Below are positions 16,721 through 25,269 of a DNA stretch of 37,848 bases, piece after piece. How positions within the stretch are numbered: position 1 is the stretch's first letter; each line of letters begins with the position of its first letter. This DNA comes from Paracoccaceae bacterium (GTDB lineage: Bacteria; Pseudomonadota; Alphaproteobacteria; Rhodobacterales; Rhodobacteraceae): NCBI GenBank assembly GCA_947476475.1, contig CANJQT010000030.1, positions 1-37,848 of the forward strand, in the 5' to 3' direction. The position numbers and the translations under genes are program-made. The notes beneath the pieces are model-generated. The model did not search any database and was not told where the DNA came from. It saw only the letters and a program-made list of their open reading frames with translations.

Positions 16721-17467
16721 TCACGACAAATGCGGGTCGCGGTTCCAGTTCTTGTAGATCAGGTAGCGGGCATTGCCCTTGCCGATGGCGCCGAACCATT
16801 GCGGGCAATAGGGACCCATCCAGATCACGTCGCCCTCGGCCACCGGATACCAGCTGTCGTCCAGCCGGTAGACGCCGCCGCCGTTCAGGAACAAGAGCCC
16901 GTGTTCCATGAAATGCGTCTCGACATAGGGAAGCGAGGCGCCGGGGGCGAAGTCCATCACGTTCACCTCGCAGTCGAAGGACAGGTCCTCGGGCAAGAGC
17001 TTCTTCAGCATCAGCCCGGTGTCGCCCTTCATCGGCCCCGCGGCCATCGCCTTGCAGTCGCCGACATGCGGCGCCGGCGGCTCTGTGCCGGGCAGCGGGA
17101 TGTAGCGGCGTTCCAGCACGACCAGCCGCGCCTCGCCCGCGCTGCGGATACGGTGATCGGTGTCGGCGGGCAGGAAGGCATAGCCCTCGGCCGCAAGGGA
17201 ATGCGCCTTGGCACCGATCACCAGATCCACCGTGCCGTCCAGCACGAAGAAGAACCGCTCATGGCCGGGCAGCGGGGGCAGGGCCTCGGCCCCGGCGGGC
17301 ATATGGGCGAAGAACTCGGTGAACCGCGCGCCCATCTGCGGCGCGATGACGAAGACCAGCGGGATGCCCGGCCAGTTGGGCAGGGTCGTGCGCTCATGGC
17401 TGTCGGCGCCGATCAGCGCGTGGTTGTCGCGAAAGCTGGCACGGGTTTCACCGAAGGATTGTCTCAT
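16721..17467 (-). CDS. allE: (S)-ureidoglycine aminohydrolase, bicupin
   Basis: 248 residues from the ATG at 17467, which overlaps the puuE stop (ATGA). Two cupin domains are seen, about 45-120 and 165-240. The C-terminal cupin holds the manganese and substrate ligands: VETHFMEHG (E183, H185, H189) and CPQWFG (Q223), as known for plant and bacterial enzymes. It releases ammonia from (S)-ureidoglycine to give ureidoglycolate. It is the last gene of the transporter-puuD-puuE operon. An open frame continues upstream in the same phase through puuE and puuD but is a shadow. Alphaproteobacterial homologues are often labelled bifunctional allantoicase/ureidoglycine aminohydrolase. Confidence 0.88.
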   Translation of the reverse strand: MRQSFGETRASFRDNHALIGADSHERTTLPNWPGIPLVFVIAPQMGARFTEFFAHMPAGAEALPPLPGHERFFFVLDGTVDLVIGAKAHSLAAEGYAFLPADTDHRIRSAGEARLVVLERRYIPLPGTEPPAPHVGDCKAMAAGPMKGDTGLMLKKLLPEDLSFDCEVNVMDFAPGASLPYVETHFMEHGLLFLNGGGVYRLDDSWYPVAEGDVIWMGPYCPQWFGAIGKGNARYLIYKNWNRDPHLS

Positions 17468-18393
17468 GTCGCCGCCTGGGTTGGAGAAAGGGGATGGGTG
17501 GCCCGCCAGTGGCGGGCGATCTCGTCGCGCCGGCAGACCCAGACATCGGGGTGCCGGCGCACATGGGTCAGGAAACGGTCCAGCGCCGCGATCCGGCCGG
17601 GGCGCCCGGCGATGCGGCAATGCAGGCCGACCGACATCATCCGGGGCGTGGTCGCGCCCTCGCGGTAGAGCCAGTCGAAGCTGTCCTTCAGGTAGGTGAA
17701 GAACTGGTCGCCCGAGTTGAAACCCTGGTAGCCGCCGAACTTCATGTCGTTCACGTCCAGCGTATAGGGGACCACCAGGTTCCCGGCCGCGCCGATCCGT
17801 TCCCAATAGGGCAGTTCGTCGGCATAGCTGTCGGAGTGGTAGAGGAAGCCGCCTTCCTCGGCCACCAGCCGGGCGGTCTGCGCGCTGATGCGGCCGGTAT
17901 ACCAGCCCAGCGGGCGCTGACCGGTCAGGTCGCGGATGGTGCCGATGGCCCGCTGCATATGCGCGCGTTCGGTGGCCTCGTCGATGTCGCGGTAGTCGAT
18001 CCAGCGCCAGCCGTGGCTGGCGATCTCGTGCCCTTCGGCAAACATGCGGCGGGCGACCTCGGGGTTGCGCTCCAGCGCCATGCCGACGGCGAAGGCGGTG
18101 AAGGGCAGCCGGTGCGCGGCGAACAGCGACAGCAGACGCCAGACCCCGACCCGGCTGCCGAATTCGTAAAGCGACTCGATGGTCGGGTTGCGGCGGCCGG
18201 GCAGGGGAGCGGTGCCGACGATCTCGGTCAGGTAGGATTCGGAGGCCGGGTCGCCGTGCAGGATGCAGTTCTCGCCGCCCTCCTCGTAGTTCACCACGAA
18301 GTTGAGCGCGAGCCGCGCATTGCCCGGCCAGAGGGCCGTCGGGGGCACCGGGCCGTAGCCGATCATGTCGCGCGGATAGGGGACGGTTTCCAT
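17464..18393 (-). CDS. puuE: Allantoinase PuuE
   Basis: 309 residues, full length for the cofactor-independent allantoinase of the polysaccharide deacetylase superfamily. It hydrolyses allantoin to allantoate. Diagnostic stretches are RDMIGYGP, VNYEEGGENCILHGD (residues about 34-48), the YEFGSRVGVWRLL segment, EIASHGWRWIDY (H127) and GWYTGR. No zinc-dependent dihydropyrimidinase-type allantoinase is seen. It starts 3 bp after puuD ends and overlaps allE by 4 bp, so it is translationally coupled on both sides. Unlike some homologues it has no fused OHCU decarboxylase domain. Confidence 0.93.
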   Translation of the reverse strand: METVPYPRDMIGYGPVPPTALWPGNARLALNFVVNYEEGGENCILHGDPASESYLTEIVGTAPLPGRRNPTIESLYEFGSRVGVWRLLSLFAAHRLPFTAFAVGMALERNPEVARRMFAEGHEIASHGWRWIDYRDIDEATERAHMQRAIGTIRDLTGQRPLGWYTGRISAQTARLVAEEGGFLYHSDSYADELPYWERIGAAGNLVVPYTLDVNDMKFGGYQGFNSGDQFFTYLKDSFDWLYREGATTPRMMSVGLHCRIAGRPGRIAALDRFLTHVRRHPDVWVCRRDEIARHWRATHPLSPTQAAT

Positions 18394-18396
18394 GCC

Positions 18397-19593
18397 CTAC
18401 TCCTGTTCCAGCGTGACGGCACCCTTCGCCGCCAGCCAGTCGGCCAGTTCCCTGCGTTCGGCATCCGTCATCTCGGTCAGGTTGCCGGGGGGCATCAGGT
18501 CGCTGGCGATGGCAAGGGTCATGATCTGGTCCTTGCGGACCTCGATCTCGGCCATGGTCTCCAGATGGACGCCGTTGGGTGCGGCGGCAAAGCCCTCGAA
18601 GGTGGGAACGGTCGCGTGGCAAACGGTGCAGCGGGTCTCCACGATCTCGCGGATGCGGGCGTCGGCGGCGGAAAGGGCGGACCTGTCCTCCACCGCCGCG
18701 GTGCGGGGCTTGAAGCTGAGCCCGATGCCGCAGGCCAGCAGCGCCACCGCCAGCCACAACAGGGCGCGCGGCTTCCGGTCGGTCCGCAGATAGACGTTGC
18801 GGTAGTGGCGCAGCGTGAACAGCGAAGCCATCACCAGCACGAGGATCGCCCATGCCAGATCGCTGGAGGTCGCCATCGGGAAATGCGCGCTGAGCATCCC
18901 GAACAGCACCGGCAGCGTCATGTAGTTGTTGTGCTGGGACCGGCGCTTGGCCAGCTTGTGGAAGGTCAGGTCCACCTCCTGGCCCGCCTGCACCTGCCGG
19001 CGCATCCTGATGTGGTTGGGGATGATGACGTATTGCACATTCGCCGCCATGATCGTGCCCAGCATCGCGCCGACTTGGACAAAGGCGGCGGGCGGGTTGA
19101 AGACCCGGGTCAGGACGAAGCTGGAAAGGGTGACGACCACGGCCATCACGCACAGGACGGCGGTGTCGGACTGCACCCGCTTGCAGATCTGGTGGTAGGC
19201 CAGCCAGGGCAGCAGCAGGGACAGGCCGCTGATGATCACCGCCTCGACCACGGTCAGGGCGGAACCCGGCGGGATCAGGTAGACCGAAGGCCCGCGCCAG
19301 TAGAAATACACGACGAGGAACAGCCCGGTCAGGAAGGTGAACTGCGCCGGCCCCGAATGCGCCAGCGTGCGGGGATTGTCCCCGGTCGGCCAGAAGCGTT
19401 CGTGATAGTAGAAGCTGCCGCCGTGCATCTCGTGCACTTCGCCTTCGACATTCGGCTTCAGCGTGGGGGCCTTGGGCTTGCGCTCGGACAGGTCCAGCCA
19501 GTTGAAGTAGAAGGAGGTCCCGATCCAGGTGATCGCGAAAAGAACATGCGCCCACCGGCCAAGGATGCCCAGCCATTCGATCAGGATGTTCAT
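18397..19593 (-). CDS. puuD: Membrane urate oxidase PuuD with C-terminal cytochrome c domain
   Basis: 398 residues. The N-terminal about 300 residues contain some eight hydrophobic helices (for example 10-31, 85-105, 112-135, 145-163, 173-194, 224-240, 245-262, 279-295), matching the DUF989 urate hydroxylase domain, with HEMHGGSFYYHERF after the first helix. The C-terminal domain carries a heme c site CTVCH (322-326) and a likely distal Met in DLMPPGN (about 367). PuuD oxidises urate to 5-hydroxyisourate and passes electrons to the respiratory chain instead of making hydrogen peroxide. It overlaps the racemase-like gene by 4 bp and is followed at once by puuE. Confidence 0.95.
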   Translation of the reverse strand: MNILIEWLGILGRWAHVLFAITWIGTSFYFNWLDLSERKPKAPTLKPNVEGEVHEMHGGSFYYHERFWPTGDNPRTLAHSGPAQFTFLTGLFLVVYFYWRGPSVYLIPPGSALTVVEAVIISGLSLLLPWLAYHQICKRVQSDTAVLCVMAVVVTLSSFVLTRVFNPPAAFVQVGAMLGTIMAANVQYVIIPNHIRMRRQVQAGQEVDLTFHKLAKRRSQHNNYMTLPVLFGMLSAHFPMATSSDLAWAILVLVMASLFTLRHYRNVYLRTDRKPRALLWLAVALLACGIGLSFKPRTAAVEDRSALSAADARIREIVETRCTVCHATVPTFEGFAAAPNGVHLETMAEIEVRKDQIMTLAIASDLMPPGNLTEMTDAERRELADWLAAKGAVTLEQE

Positions 19594-20369
19594 ATCTCTT
19601 TTCCGTTGTCGCGGGGTGGCATGGTCTGGAAGTCCTTGAACAGGCGCGTAAGCGGGGGGGACATCCCCGAAAGCGGCTTGGCCGGTGGGAAGGCAAGGCT
19701 GCCCGCCTTCGGCTTGGCCGGGGCCAGCGCATGAAGCATCCGCAACTGGTGGACGGCCGCCACCACGCCATCCACCACCGGGACCGGCACCATGTCGCGC
19801 AACCGGCCGCTCAGCCCGGCAAAGACCGCACCGGCAAGCACCACCGCCTCGGTGCCCCGGTCCCGCGCGGCATCGGTGATCGCGACGGCGAGGTCGGGCA
19901 GAACCAGCGGGGTGTCGCGCAGCTGCGTCTCGGTCAGCGGCGGCAGCGACAGCACGCCCGCCGACCTGCCGGTCCAGCCGTAATGGGCGACAAGCTCTTC
20001 GTAGATCGGGACCGCCCGGTTGCCGAAGGTCAGCAGCGAGAAGCGCCGCGACAGGGTCATCGCGGCCAGCATCCCGGCCTCGCTCATCCCGACGACCGGG
20101 ATCGGCAGCATCTCGCGCAGCGCATCGAGGCCGGTGTCGAACGAGATCGCCAGCAGGATGCCGTCGGCATCGCCGGCATGTTCGGCCGCGAGGTCAAGCG
20201 CTTCCGCAGCCGCCATCACGCATTCCGAACGTGTCCCGACGATGGGCGGGCCATGACGGCCGGTCACGCCCGTCACCCGGCATTCCGGCCCGGCGGCGGC
20301 CCGGGCGGTTTCGACCACGCGGTCGGTCACGAACTGGCTGGTGTTGGGGTTGAGGACGAGAAGTCTCAT
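19590..20369 (-). CDS. Asp/Glu (hydantoin/allantoin) racemase-family protein lacking catalytic cysteines
   Basis: 259 residues. The fold is that of hydantoin/allantoin racemases: VLNPNTS at the start, LLAISFDTGLDALRE near 72-85 and VVLAGAVFAGL near 176-186. In active racemases these two motifs carry a cysteine pair (usually in ACFxDPG and LGCAGM). Here the positions are Ser76 and about Gly180, and the only cysteines are C30 and C50, elsewhere. A C-terminal Pro-rich tail of about 40 residues is extra. It lies between the transporter permease and puuD with a 4-bp overlap. It might be a racemase with altered chemistry, a different lyase or a binding protein. Confidence 0.75.
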   Translation of the reverse strand: MRLLVLNPNTSQFVTDRVVETARAAAGPECRVTGVTGRHGPPIVGTRSECVMAAAEALDLAAEHAGDADGILLAISFDTGLDALREMLPIPVVGMSEAGMLAAMTLSRRFSLLTFGNRAVPIYEELVAHYGWTGRSAGVLSLPPLTETQLRDTPLVLPDLAVAITDAARDRGTEAVVLAGAVFAGLSGRLRDMVPVPVVDGVVAAVHQLRMLHALAPAKPKAGSLAFPPAKPLSGMSPPLTRLFKDFQTMPPRDNGKEI

Positions 20370-20388
20370 GTTCGGCCCGCTCCGGTGG

Positions 20389-21333
20389 TCATCGCTCGCC
20401 CCGGAAATAGGGTATGCCCAGCCGGGCTGGTGCTTCGGAACGGCCGCGGCGGCTTTTCGCCACCATCAGCACGATCGCGATGACATAGGGCAGCGCGAGG
20501 AAGATCTGGTAGGGCAGATCCACGCCGATGCCCTGGATCTGCAATTGCAGCGCATCGAGGAAGGCGAAGACCAGCGCCGCAAGCAGCACGCCTGCCGGCC
20601 GCCAGTTGCCGGCGATCACGATGACCAGCGCCAGCCAGCCCCGGCCCGCGGTGATGTCGGGGACGAAGCGCACGACCGAACCGATGGTCACGAAGGCCCC
20701 GCCGATGCCGATCAACACGCCGCCCAAGATCACGGCACCATACTGGCGCAGCGTCACGCTCATCCCCTTGGTGTCGATGACCTTCGGGTTCTCGCCGAGG
20801 ACGCGTATCTCCAGCCCCCATTTGGTGCGGTACAGGAAGAACCAGACCGCGGGCACCATCAGGAAAGCAAGGTAGGTCAGCCCCTTCTGCTGGAAGAAGA
20901 TCGGCCCCAGCCAGGGAATGTCCGCGAGGACGGGGATCGGCAGGTAGGGCATCACCTCGGCCGTCGGCAGCGACAGCGTCTCGAAGTATACCTTGAAGAG
21001 GTAAAGCGACATGCCCGCCGCCAGCATGTTCAGCGCAAGACCCGTCACCACCTGCTCGACCTTCAGCGTGGCTGCCATGAACACCATCAGGAACGCCATG
21101 AGCCCTCCCGCCACCATGGCAAGAGCAAGCCCCGCCAAGGTGTTGCCGGTCACGAAGGATCCGGCAAAGCCCGCGAAGGCCGCCATCAGCATCGTACCTT
21201 CGACGCCAAGGTTCAGGATGCCGGCCTTTTCGGTAATCAGCTCGCCAAGGGCGGCGAAGATGAGCGGCGTCGCGATGCGGATGGTCGCAGCGAAGATGCC
21301 GATCAGTATCGTTTCCTGAAAGAGATCACCCAT
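20389..21333 (-). CDS. ABC transporter permease, NupQ-like
   Basis: 314 residues from the ATG at 21333, which overlaps the upstream permease stop by 8 bp; a TTG three codons earlier is less likely. The protein is almost wholly hydrophobic with about eight to ten membrane helices and carries the family segment LGELITEKAGILNLGVEGTM near residue 25. This is the BPD_transp_2 family used by nucleoside and sugar importers. With the partner permease, the double ATPase and the BMP protein it forms an importer for nucleosides or purine bases. Its stop lies 19 bp before the racemase-like gene, so the uptake and urate genes are one transcription unit. Confidence 0.9.
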   Translation of the reverse strand: MGDLFQETILIGIFAATIRIATPLIFAALGELITEKAGILNLGVEGTMLMAAFAGFAGSFVTGNTLAGLALAMVAGGLMAFLMVFMAATLKVEQVVTGLALNMLAAGMSLYLFKVYFETLSLPTAEVMPYLPIPVLADIPWLGPIFFQQKGLTYLAFLMVPAVWFFLYRTKWGLEIRVLGENPKVIDTKGMSVTLRQYGAVILGGVLIGIGGAFVTIGSVVRFVPDITAGRGWLALVIVIAGNWRPAGVLLAALVFAFLDALQLQIQGIGVDLPYQIFLALPYVIAIVLMVAKSRRGRSEAPARLGIPYFRGER

Positions 21334-22387
21334 TGGAGACAATCCTGAATTTGTAGCGGGCCAGAACCGCGGCAGCGAGGTAGAATAAAAGGATGATGGC
21401 CTGTATCGCGTCGATCAGCGTGCTTGGCACGCCCGTTGCGACTTGCAGCTTGATGCCGCCATTGATGGAGCCGCCGATCAGGATGGCGACGAAGACGATG
21501 GCAACGGGGTTCAGTAGGGCCAAGACCGCGATGATGATTCCGATGAAGCCAAAGCCGACCGAGATTCCCGGGTTCAGTCGACCCTGTACGCCAAAGACCT
21601 CGGTCACACCTGCGATACCAGCGATTCCGCCGCTGATCAGCATGACCACCATCGTCACCCATTTGACGTCGATACCCTTGAAACGAGCCGCCTTCTCGTT
21701 CAGCCCGACGGCTCGGATCTCGTAGCCGAGGCTTGAACGGGTCATCACCAGGTGGACGATCACCACTACCGCCAGCGCGACGAGGAAACCCATGTGCAGC
21801 TTGGTTCCCGGCATTAGGTTCGGCAGTAAACTGTTGTCCACGACCTTCGGAGACTGCTGGAAGAACGAACTGGGGTCGCGCCAGGGGTTGGTCAGCATGA
21901 AGGACAGGAAGTAGAGGACGATGTAGTTCAGCATCACCGTCGAAAGGACTTCGCTCACCTCGAAGCGCGCACGCAGATAGCCGGCAAGCCCCCCATACAG
22001 CGACCCGCCGACAGCGCCCGCGGCAAAGAGCAGCGGTACCAGAAACAGCGCCGGCAGGCTGCCCACCATGAGCGAGACCCAGTAGGCGAAGATGGCGCCA
22101 GCATAGAGCTGACCCTCGGCGCCGATGTTCCAGATCCGCGCCCGGAAGGCGACCGCCGCTGCGACGCCGGTCAGCATCAGGGGCGTGGCTTTGACCAGCG
22201 TCTTCCAGGTTGCCCGCCAGCCCCCGAAAGCCCCGTCCCAGAGGGCCGCCCCAGCCTTGCCAAGGTCGGCTCCGGCCGATTTCAGCAGAAGCGCGCTGAT
22301 GATGAAAGAGGCCAGCAGGGCCAGAAGAATTGAGGCAACCTGCCAGGAAATGCTCGGCGTCAGCCGCTTTTCGATGACGATACCCAC
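21326..22387 (-). CDS. ABC transporter permease, NupP-like
   Basis: 353 residues with a short cytoplasmic N-terminus, a helix at about 15-36, and further helices from about 70 to 345. The segment FRARIWNIGAEGQLYAGAIF (residues about 81-100) matches the GxxNIGxEGQ signature of the nucleoside/simple-sugar permease family BPD_transp_2. It begins one base after the ATPase stop and overlaps the next permease by 8 bp, a typical arrangement for subunits made in fixed ratio. Substrate is inferred from context to be a purine compound. Confidence 0.9.
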   Translation of the reverse strand: MGIVIEKRLTPSISWQVASILLALLASFIISALLLKSAGADLGKAGAALWDGAFGGWRATWKTLVKATPLMLTGVAAAVAFRARIWNIGAEGQLYAGAIFAYWVSLMVGSLPALFLVPLLFAAGAVGGSLYGGLAGYLRARFEVSEVLSTVMLNYIVLYFLSFMLTNPWRDPSSFFQQSPKVVDNSLLPNLMPGTKLHMGFLVALAVVVIVHLVMTRSSLGYEIRAVGLNEKAARFKGIDVKWVTMVVMLISGGIAGIAGVTEVFGVQGRLNPGISVGFGFIGIIIAVLALLNPVAIVFVAILIGGSINGGIKLQVATGVPSTLIDAIQAIILLFYLAAAVLARYKFRIVSNG

Positions 22388-22388
22388 T

Positions 22389-23924
22389 CTACGCTTCCCC
22401 GACCGATGTTTTCGCCGCGGCTTCCCCGGTGTGACCGGCCATCAGAAGGCCAATCCGTTCGAGGTCGACGGCGTCATGCCTGAATTCGCCGACGATCTGG
22501 CCCTTGAAGATCACCACGATGCGGTCGGCTAGAGAACGCAGCTCATCCAGCTCTTCCGAGGCGATAAGGATGGCAAAGTTCTCGTCGCGCTTGTCTGTCA
22601 GACGCCCGTGCATGTATTCGATCACACCGATGTCGAGGCCCCGCGAGGGCTGGTTCGCCAGGATCGCCTTGGTGGATTGCGCGAATTCGCGGGCGACGAT
22701 CACCTTCTGGGCATTGCCGCCCGACAGCGTGCGGCAGGCCGTCTGCGCTGAGGGTGCCTTGATCGCGAAAGCTTCGATCGAGTCGCGCGCGAACTGCCGG
22801 ATGGCGTCGAAACGCAGGAAACCCATCTTCGAGAAGGCCGGCTCGCGCTGTGCGCCGAGGATGAGGTTCGACTGGATGTCGAAATCCGGCACCAGCCCCT
22901 CGGAGAAGCGGTCATCGGGAATATGGCCCATGCCGGCCTTCTGGATGTCGCGAGGGGAATGGTTGGTAACTTCCTTGCCATCGAAGACGACCCGACCATC
23001 CGTTGCCTTGCGGACGCCAGTGAGGGTTTCGAACAGCTCTTTCTGACCATTGCCAGCGACACCAGCGATGCCGACGATCTCGCCCCGATGAACGGTCAGG
23101 GTCATGCCGTTCAGCGCCGGAGTTCCCAGGTCGCCTTGCGCACAAAGGCCGTGTAGCTCGATCATCGGGCTACCGATCACGCCACGTGGACGCGGCGCTC
23201 CCAGATCGATCTCACGCCCGACCATCATGTTGGTCAGCTCGGACTTCGAACTGGCGCGCGTCTCGACCGTTCCCACCTTTTTGCCCTTGCGCAGGACCGT
23301 CACCCTGTCCGACTGCATCACCTCGTCCAGCTTGTGGCTGATCAGGATGATCGACATCCCGCTTTCGCACATCTCGCGGAAGATCGCGAAAAGCCGTCGG
23401 GATTCCTGAGGAGTCAGGACAGCGGTCGGCTCGTCCATGATCAGGATCTCGGCGCCCAGGAACAGTGCCTTGACGATCTCGACCCATTGTTGCTGGCCAA
23501 CGGTTAACGCGCTGACTCGGCTGTTGAGATCCATTTCCACATTGTAGCGGCGGCAGATTTCAGCGATCCGTTCGGCCGCCTCGCGCATGTCGAGGATCGC
23601 CGTCGCCACCTCGGTCCCGATCACGATGTTTTCCAGAACGGTCATCGAGGGAACCAGCACGAAATGTTGGTGCACCATGCCGATCCCGCTGCGGATCGCG
23701 TCTGAAGGGGAGCGCAGGTCTAGCTCCTTGCTGCGGACCGAGATCGTGCCGCCGTCAGGCCGGTGAAAGCCATAGATGCATTCCGCAATGGTGGATTTCC
23801 CGGCGCCATTCTCGCCCAGCAGGCAGTGAATCTCTCCCGGCATCACATCGAAACTCACCCGGTCGTTGGCCACGACCTGATGAAATTTCTTGGTGACCTC
23901 ATGGACACTCAGAACCGGCCGCAT
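22389..23924 (-). CDS. ABC transporter ATP-binding protein with two nucleotide-binding domains, NupO-like
   Basis: 511 residues, two ABC cassettes in tandem as in ribose/nucleoside importers. Cassette 1 has Walker A GENGAGKS (37-44), a divergent signature LTVGQQQ and Walker B ILIMDEPTAVL. Cassette 2 has a degenerate Walker A (GVAGNGQKEL), an intact signature LSGGNAQK and a Walker B with Asn-Gln in place of Asp-Glu (ILANQPSRGLD). This asymmetry is usual for the family and implies one main hydrolysis site. It is the first gene of the operon that runs through both permeases to allE. An operator-like palindrome lies 75 bp upstream. Confidence 0.92.
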   Translation of the reverse strand: MRPVLSVHEVTKKFHQVVANDRVSFDVMPGEIHCLLGENGAGKSTIAECIYGFHRPDGGTISVRSKELDLRSPSDAIRSGIGMVHQHFVLVPSMTVLENIVIGTEVATAILDMREAAERIAEICRRYNVEMDLNSRVSALTVGQQQWVEIVKALFLGAEILIMDEPTAVLTPQESRRLFAIFREMCESGMSIILISHKLDEVMQSDRVTVLRKGKKVGTVETRASSKSELTNMMVGREIDLGAPRPRGVIGSPMIELHGLCAQGDLGTPALNGMTLTVHRGEIVGIAGVAGNGQKELFETLTGVRKATDGRVVFDGKEVTNHSPRDIQKAGMGHIPDDRFSEGLVPDFDIQSNLILGAQREPAFSKMGFLRFDAIRQFARDSIEAFAIKAPSAQTACRTLSGGNAQKVIVAREFAQSTKAILANQPSRGLDIGVIEYMHGRLTDKRDENFAILIASEELDELRSLADRIVVIFKGQIVGEFRHDAVDLERIGLLMAGHTGEAAAKTSVGEA

Positions 23925-24473
23925 CGTCCCTCCCCATCAACTCTACCCCTCAGGATGTTTGCACATGGGGTCGGAAAATGGCAACCATTATTTAAAAAAC
24001 TGTGCACAATTTTTCCTTGAATTGGAAATATCAAACTTATCATAATGTTATGGAGAATTTATGATTTTGATCATATGTGGGATGCGCTACGCCATGCATG
24101 CACAGATTGGCGATCGTCTCAGATGCCATCACGACAAAATGTTGACAAAAGTCGAAATCTTTGACTACATCCACTGATGCTTCCGGCCGGGCTGGGCGCG
24201 GCATCCCTTGGCGTCTGATCCATGCCAGCTGCTGGCCATACGGATCTGTTGCCGGAGGGGGAGCCTGGCCCGTGGCAGCCACTTTTGTCTTTGGGAGAAT
24301 CTATGTATTGGGGGGGGGCAAGAGGCCCGCGGCAATCGGAGCTAGGCCACCGCCGTGAACGGGCCTGTGTCGGTCTCGCCTGCATTGCAAAGAGCGCGAT
24401 GCAGGAAGACAGGTGAAGGTCGCGGCGTCAAAGACCGAATTGGCGGCAGCATGGGGATAGTGGAGAGACTTCA
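23925..24473. other. 549-bp divergent regulatory region between the importer operon and gntR
   Basis: The part nearest the importer operon (about 23985-24060) is strongly AT-rich and holds a promoter and operator, described separately. The rest contains no gene I can support. It includes a run of nine G (24310-24318). No clear promoter for gntR was seen other than a purine-rich ribosome binding site (TGGAGAG, about 24460-24466). Confidence 0.6.
23999..24034 (-). promoter_or_regulatory. Promoter and ACTGTGCACAAT operator of the importer-puuDE-allE operon
   Basis: ACTGTGCACAAT (23999-24010) differs by one base from the ATTGTGCACAAT palindromes of the other two operons. On the minus strand TTGATA (24029-24034), 17 bp and AATTGT (24006-24011) form a moderate promoter whose -10 box overlaps the operator. 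The ATPase start codon is 75 bp downstream of the site. Confidence 0.6.
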
Positions 24474-25154
24474 GTGAATGTGCAGAATAGGTCGGCCGGA
24501 GAGAAAGAGATCTATGACGAGATCCGCAAGGCAATTGCCGAGCGGCGCCTCCTGCCCGGGACAAAGCTGACCGAGGAAACGTTGGCAAAGCTGTTCAACC
24601 TATCCCGGGCGCGGGTGAGGAAAGTTCTCTTGATCCTCTCGAAAGAGCATATGGTCACGCTGAAGCCCAACAAGGGCGCCTACGTCTGGCAGCCGACCGA
24701 GGTCGAGGCTCGGAAGATTCTCGACGCTCGCCGACTGCTGGAACTCTATCTCGTCGAACTGGCCGCCACCTCGGCAACGACGCGCCAGCTCGCCGCACTG
24801 CGGAAGATCGTCGAGGAAGAGAAGCACGCGCTGGCACGGAACGACCGCGCCGCCGTGATGCGATTGTCGGGCAGCTTCCACATTGCACTGGCAAAATGCG
24901 GCGACAACTACATCCTTCAGGATTTTCTACAGGGTCTTATCCTGCAAACCTATCTCATTCTCGCGACCTTTGAGAGGCGACACAGCACCTGCCCGCAATC
25001 CGACCATACTGACATCCTGGCGCGGGTGGCTGCCAAAGATGCGAAGGGTGCAGTTGAGATTCTTACACGGCACTTCAATCATATCGAGGCAGACCTCGAT
25101 CTGGCTGATCATGGCCAACCCGTGACTGACTTGAGCGAGATTCTCGGTAGGTAG
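24474..25154 (+). CDS. GntR family (FadR/FCD type) transcriptional regulator
   Basis: 226 residues. The N-terminal winged helix (about 10-75) has IRKAIAERRLLPGTKLTEE and LAKLFNLSRARVRKVL, the GntR recognition helix region, followed by NKGAYVWQPT. The C-terminal all-helical FCD domain (about 85-210) has potential metal or ligand residues in FHIALAKCGDN, SDHTDIL and RHFNHIE. FCD-type GntR proteins bind short palindromes of the TTGTnnACAA kind and respond to small metabolites. It is divergent from the purine importer operon, so it is the prime candidate for the regulator of the four TTGTnnACAA sites. The start is GTG at 24474. The inducer, perhaps a purine intermediate, is unknown. Confidence 0.88.
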   Translation: MNVQNRSAGEKEIYDEIRKAIAERRLLPGTKLTEETLAKLFNLSRARVRKVLLILSKEHMVTLKPNKGAYVWQPTEVEARKILDARRLLELYLVELAATSATTRQLAALRKIVEEEKHALARNDRAAVMRLSGSFHIALAKCGDNYILQDFLQGLILQTYLILATFERRHSTCPQSDHTDILARVAAKDAKGAVEILTRHFNHIEADLDLADHGQPVTDLSEILGR

Positions 25155-25269
25155 CATTGGCATCGGCTTTGACGACGGGTTGGATTGTCAACGCCGGAGA
25201 GATCTGAAAACCGCATGGGTCGGCTCTGACCTCGGGCCGGCGCGGTGCTGGGGCGAGCGGTTTCCGGTC

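Noticed and set aside
16721-19771. A single minus-strand open frame of over 1000 codons
   Set aside because: Only its last 248 codons are a real protein (AllE). Upstream it is a GC-driven shadow running through puuE and puuD, both of which have clear domains in other frames.
24310-24318. Run of nine G
   Set aside because: An isolated homopolymer in a non-coding region with no repeated G-tracts around it; no basis for a quadruplex or phase-variable gene.
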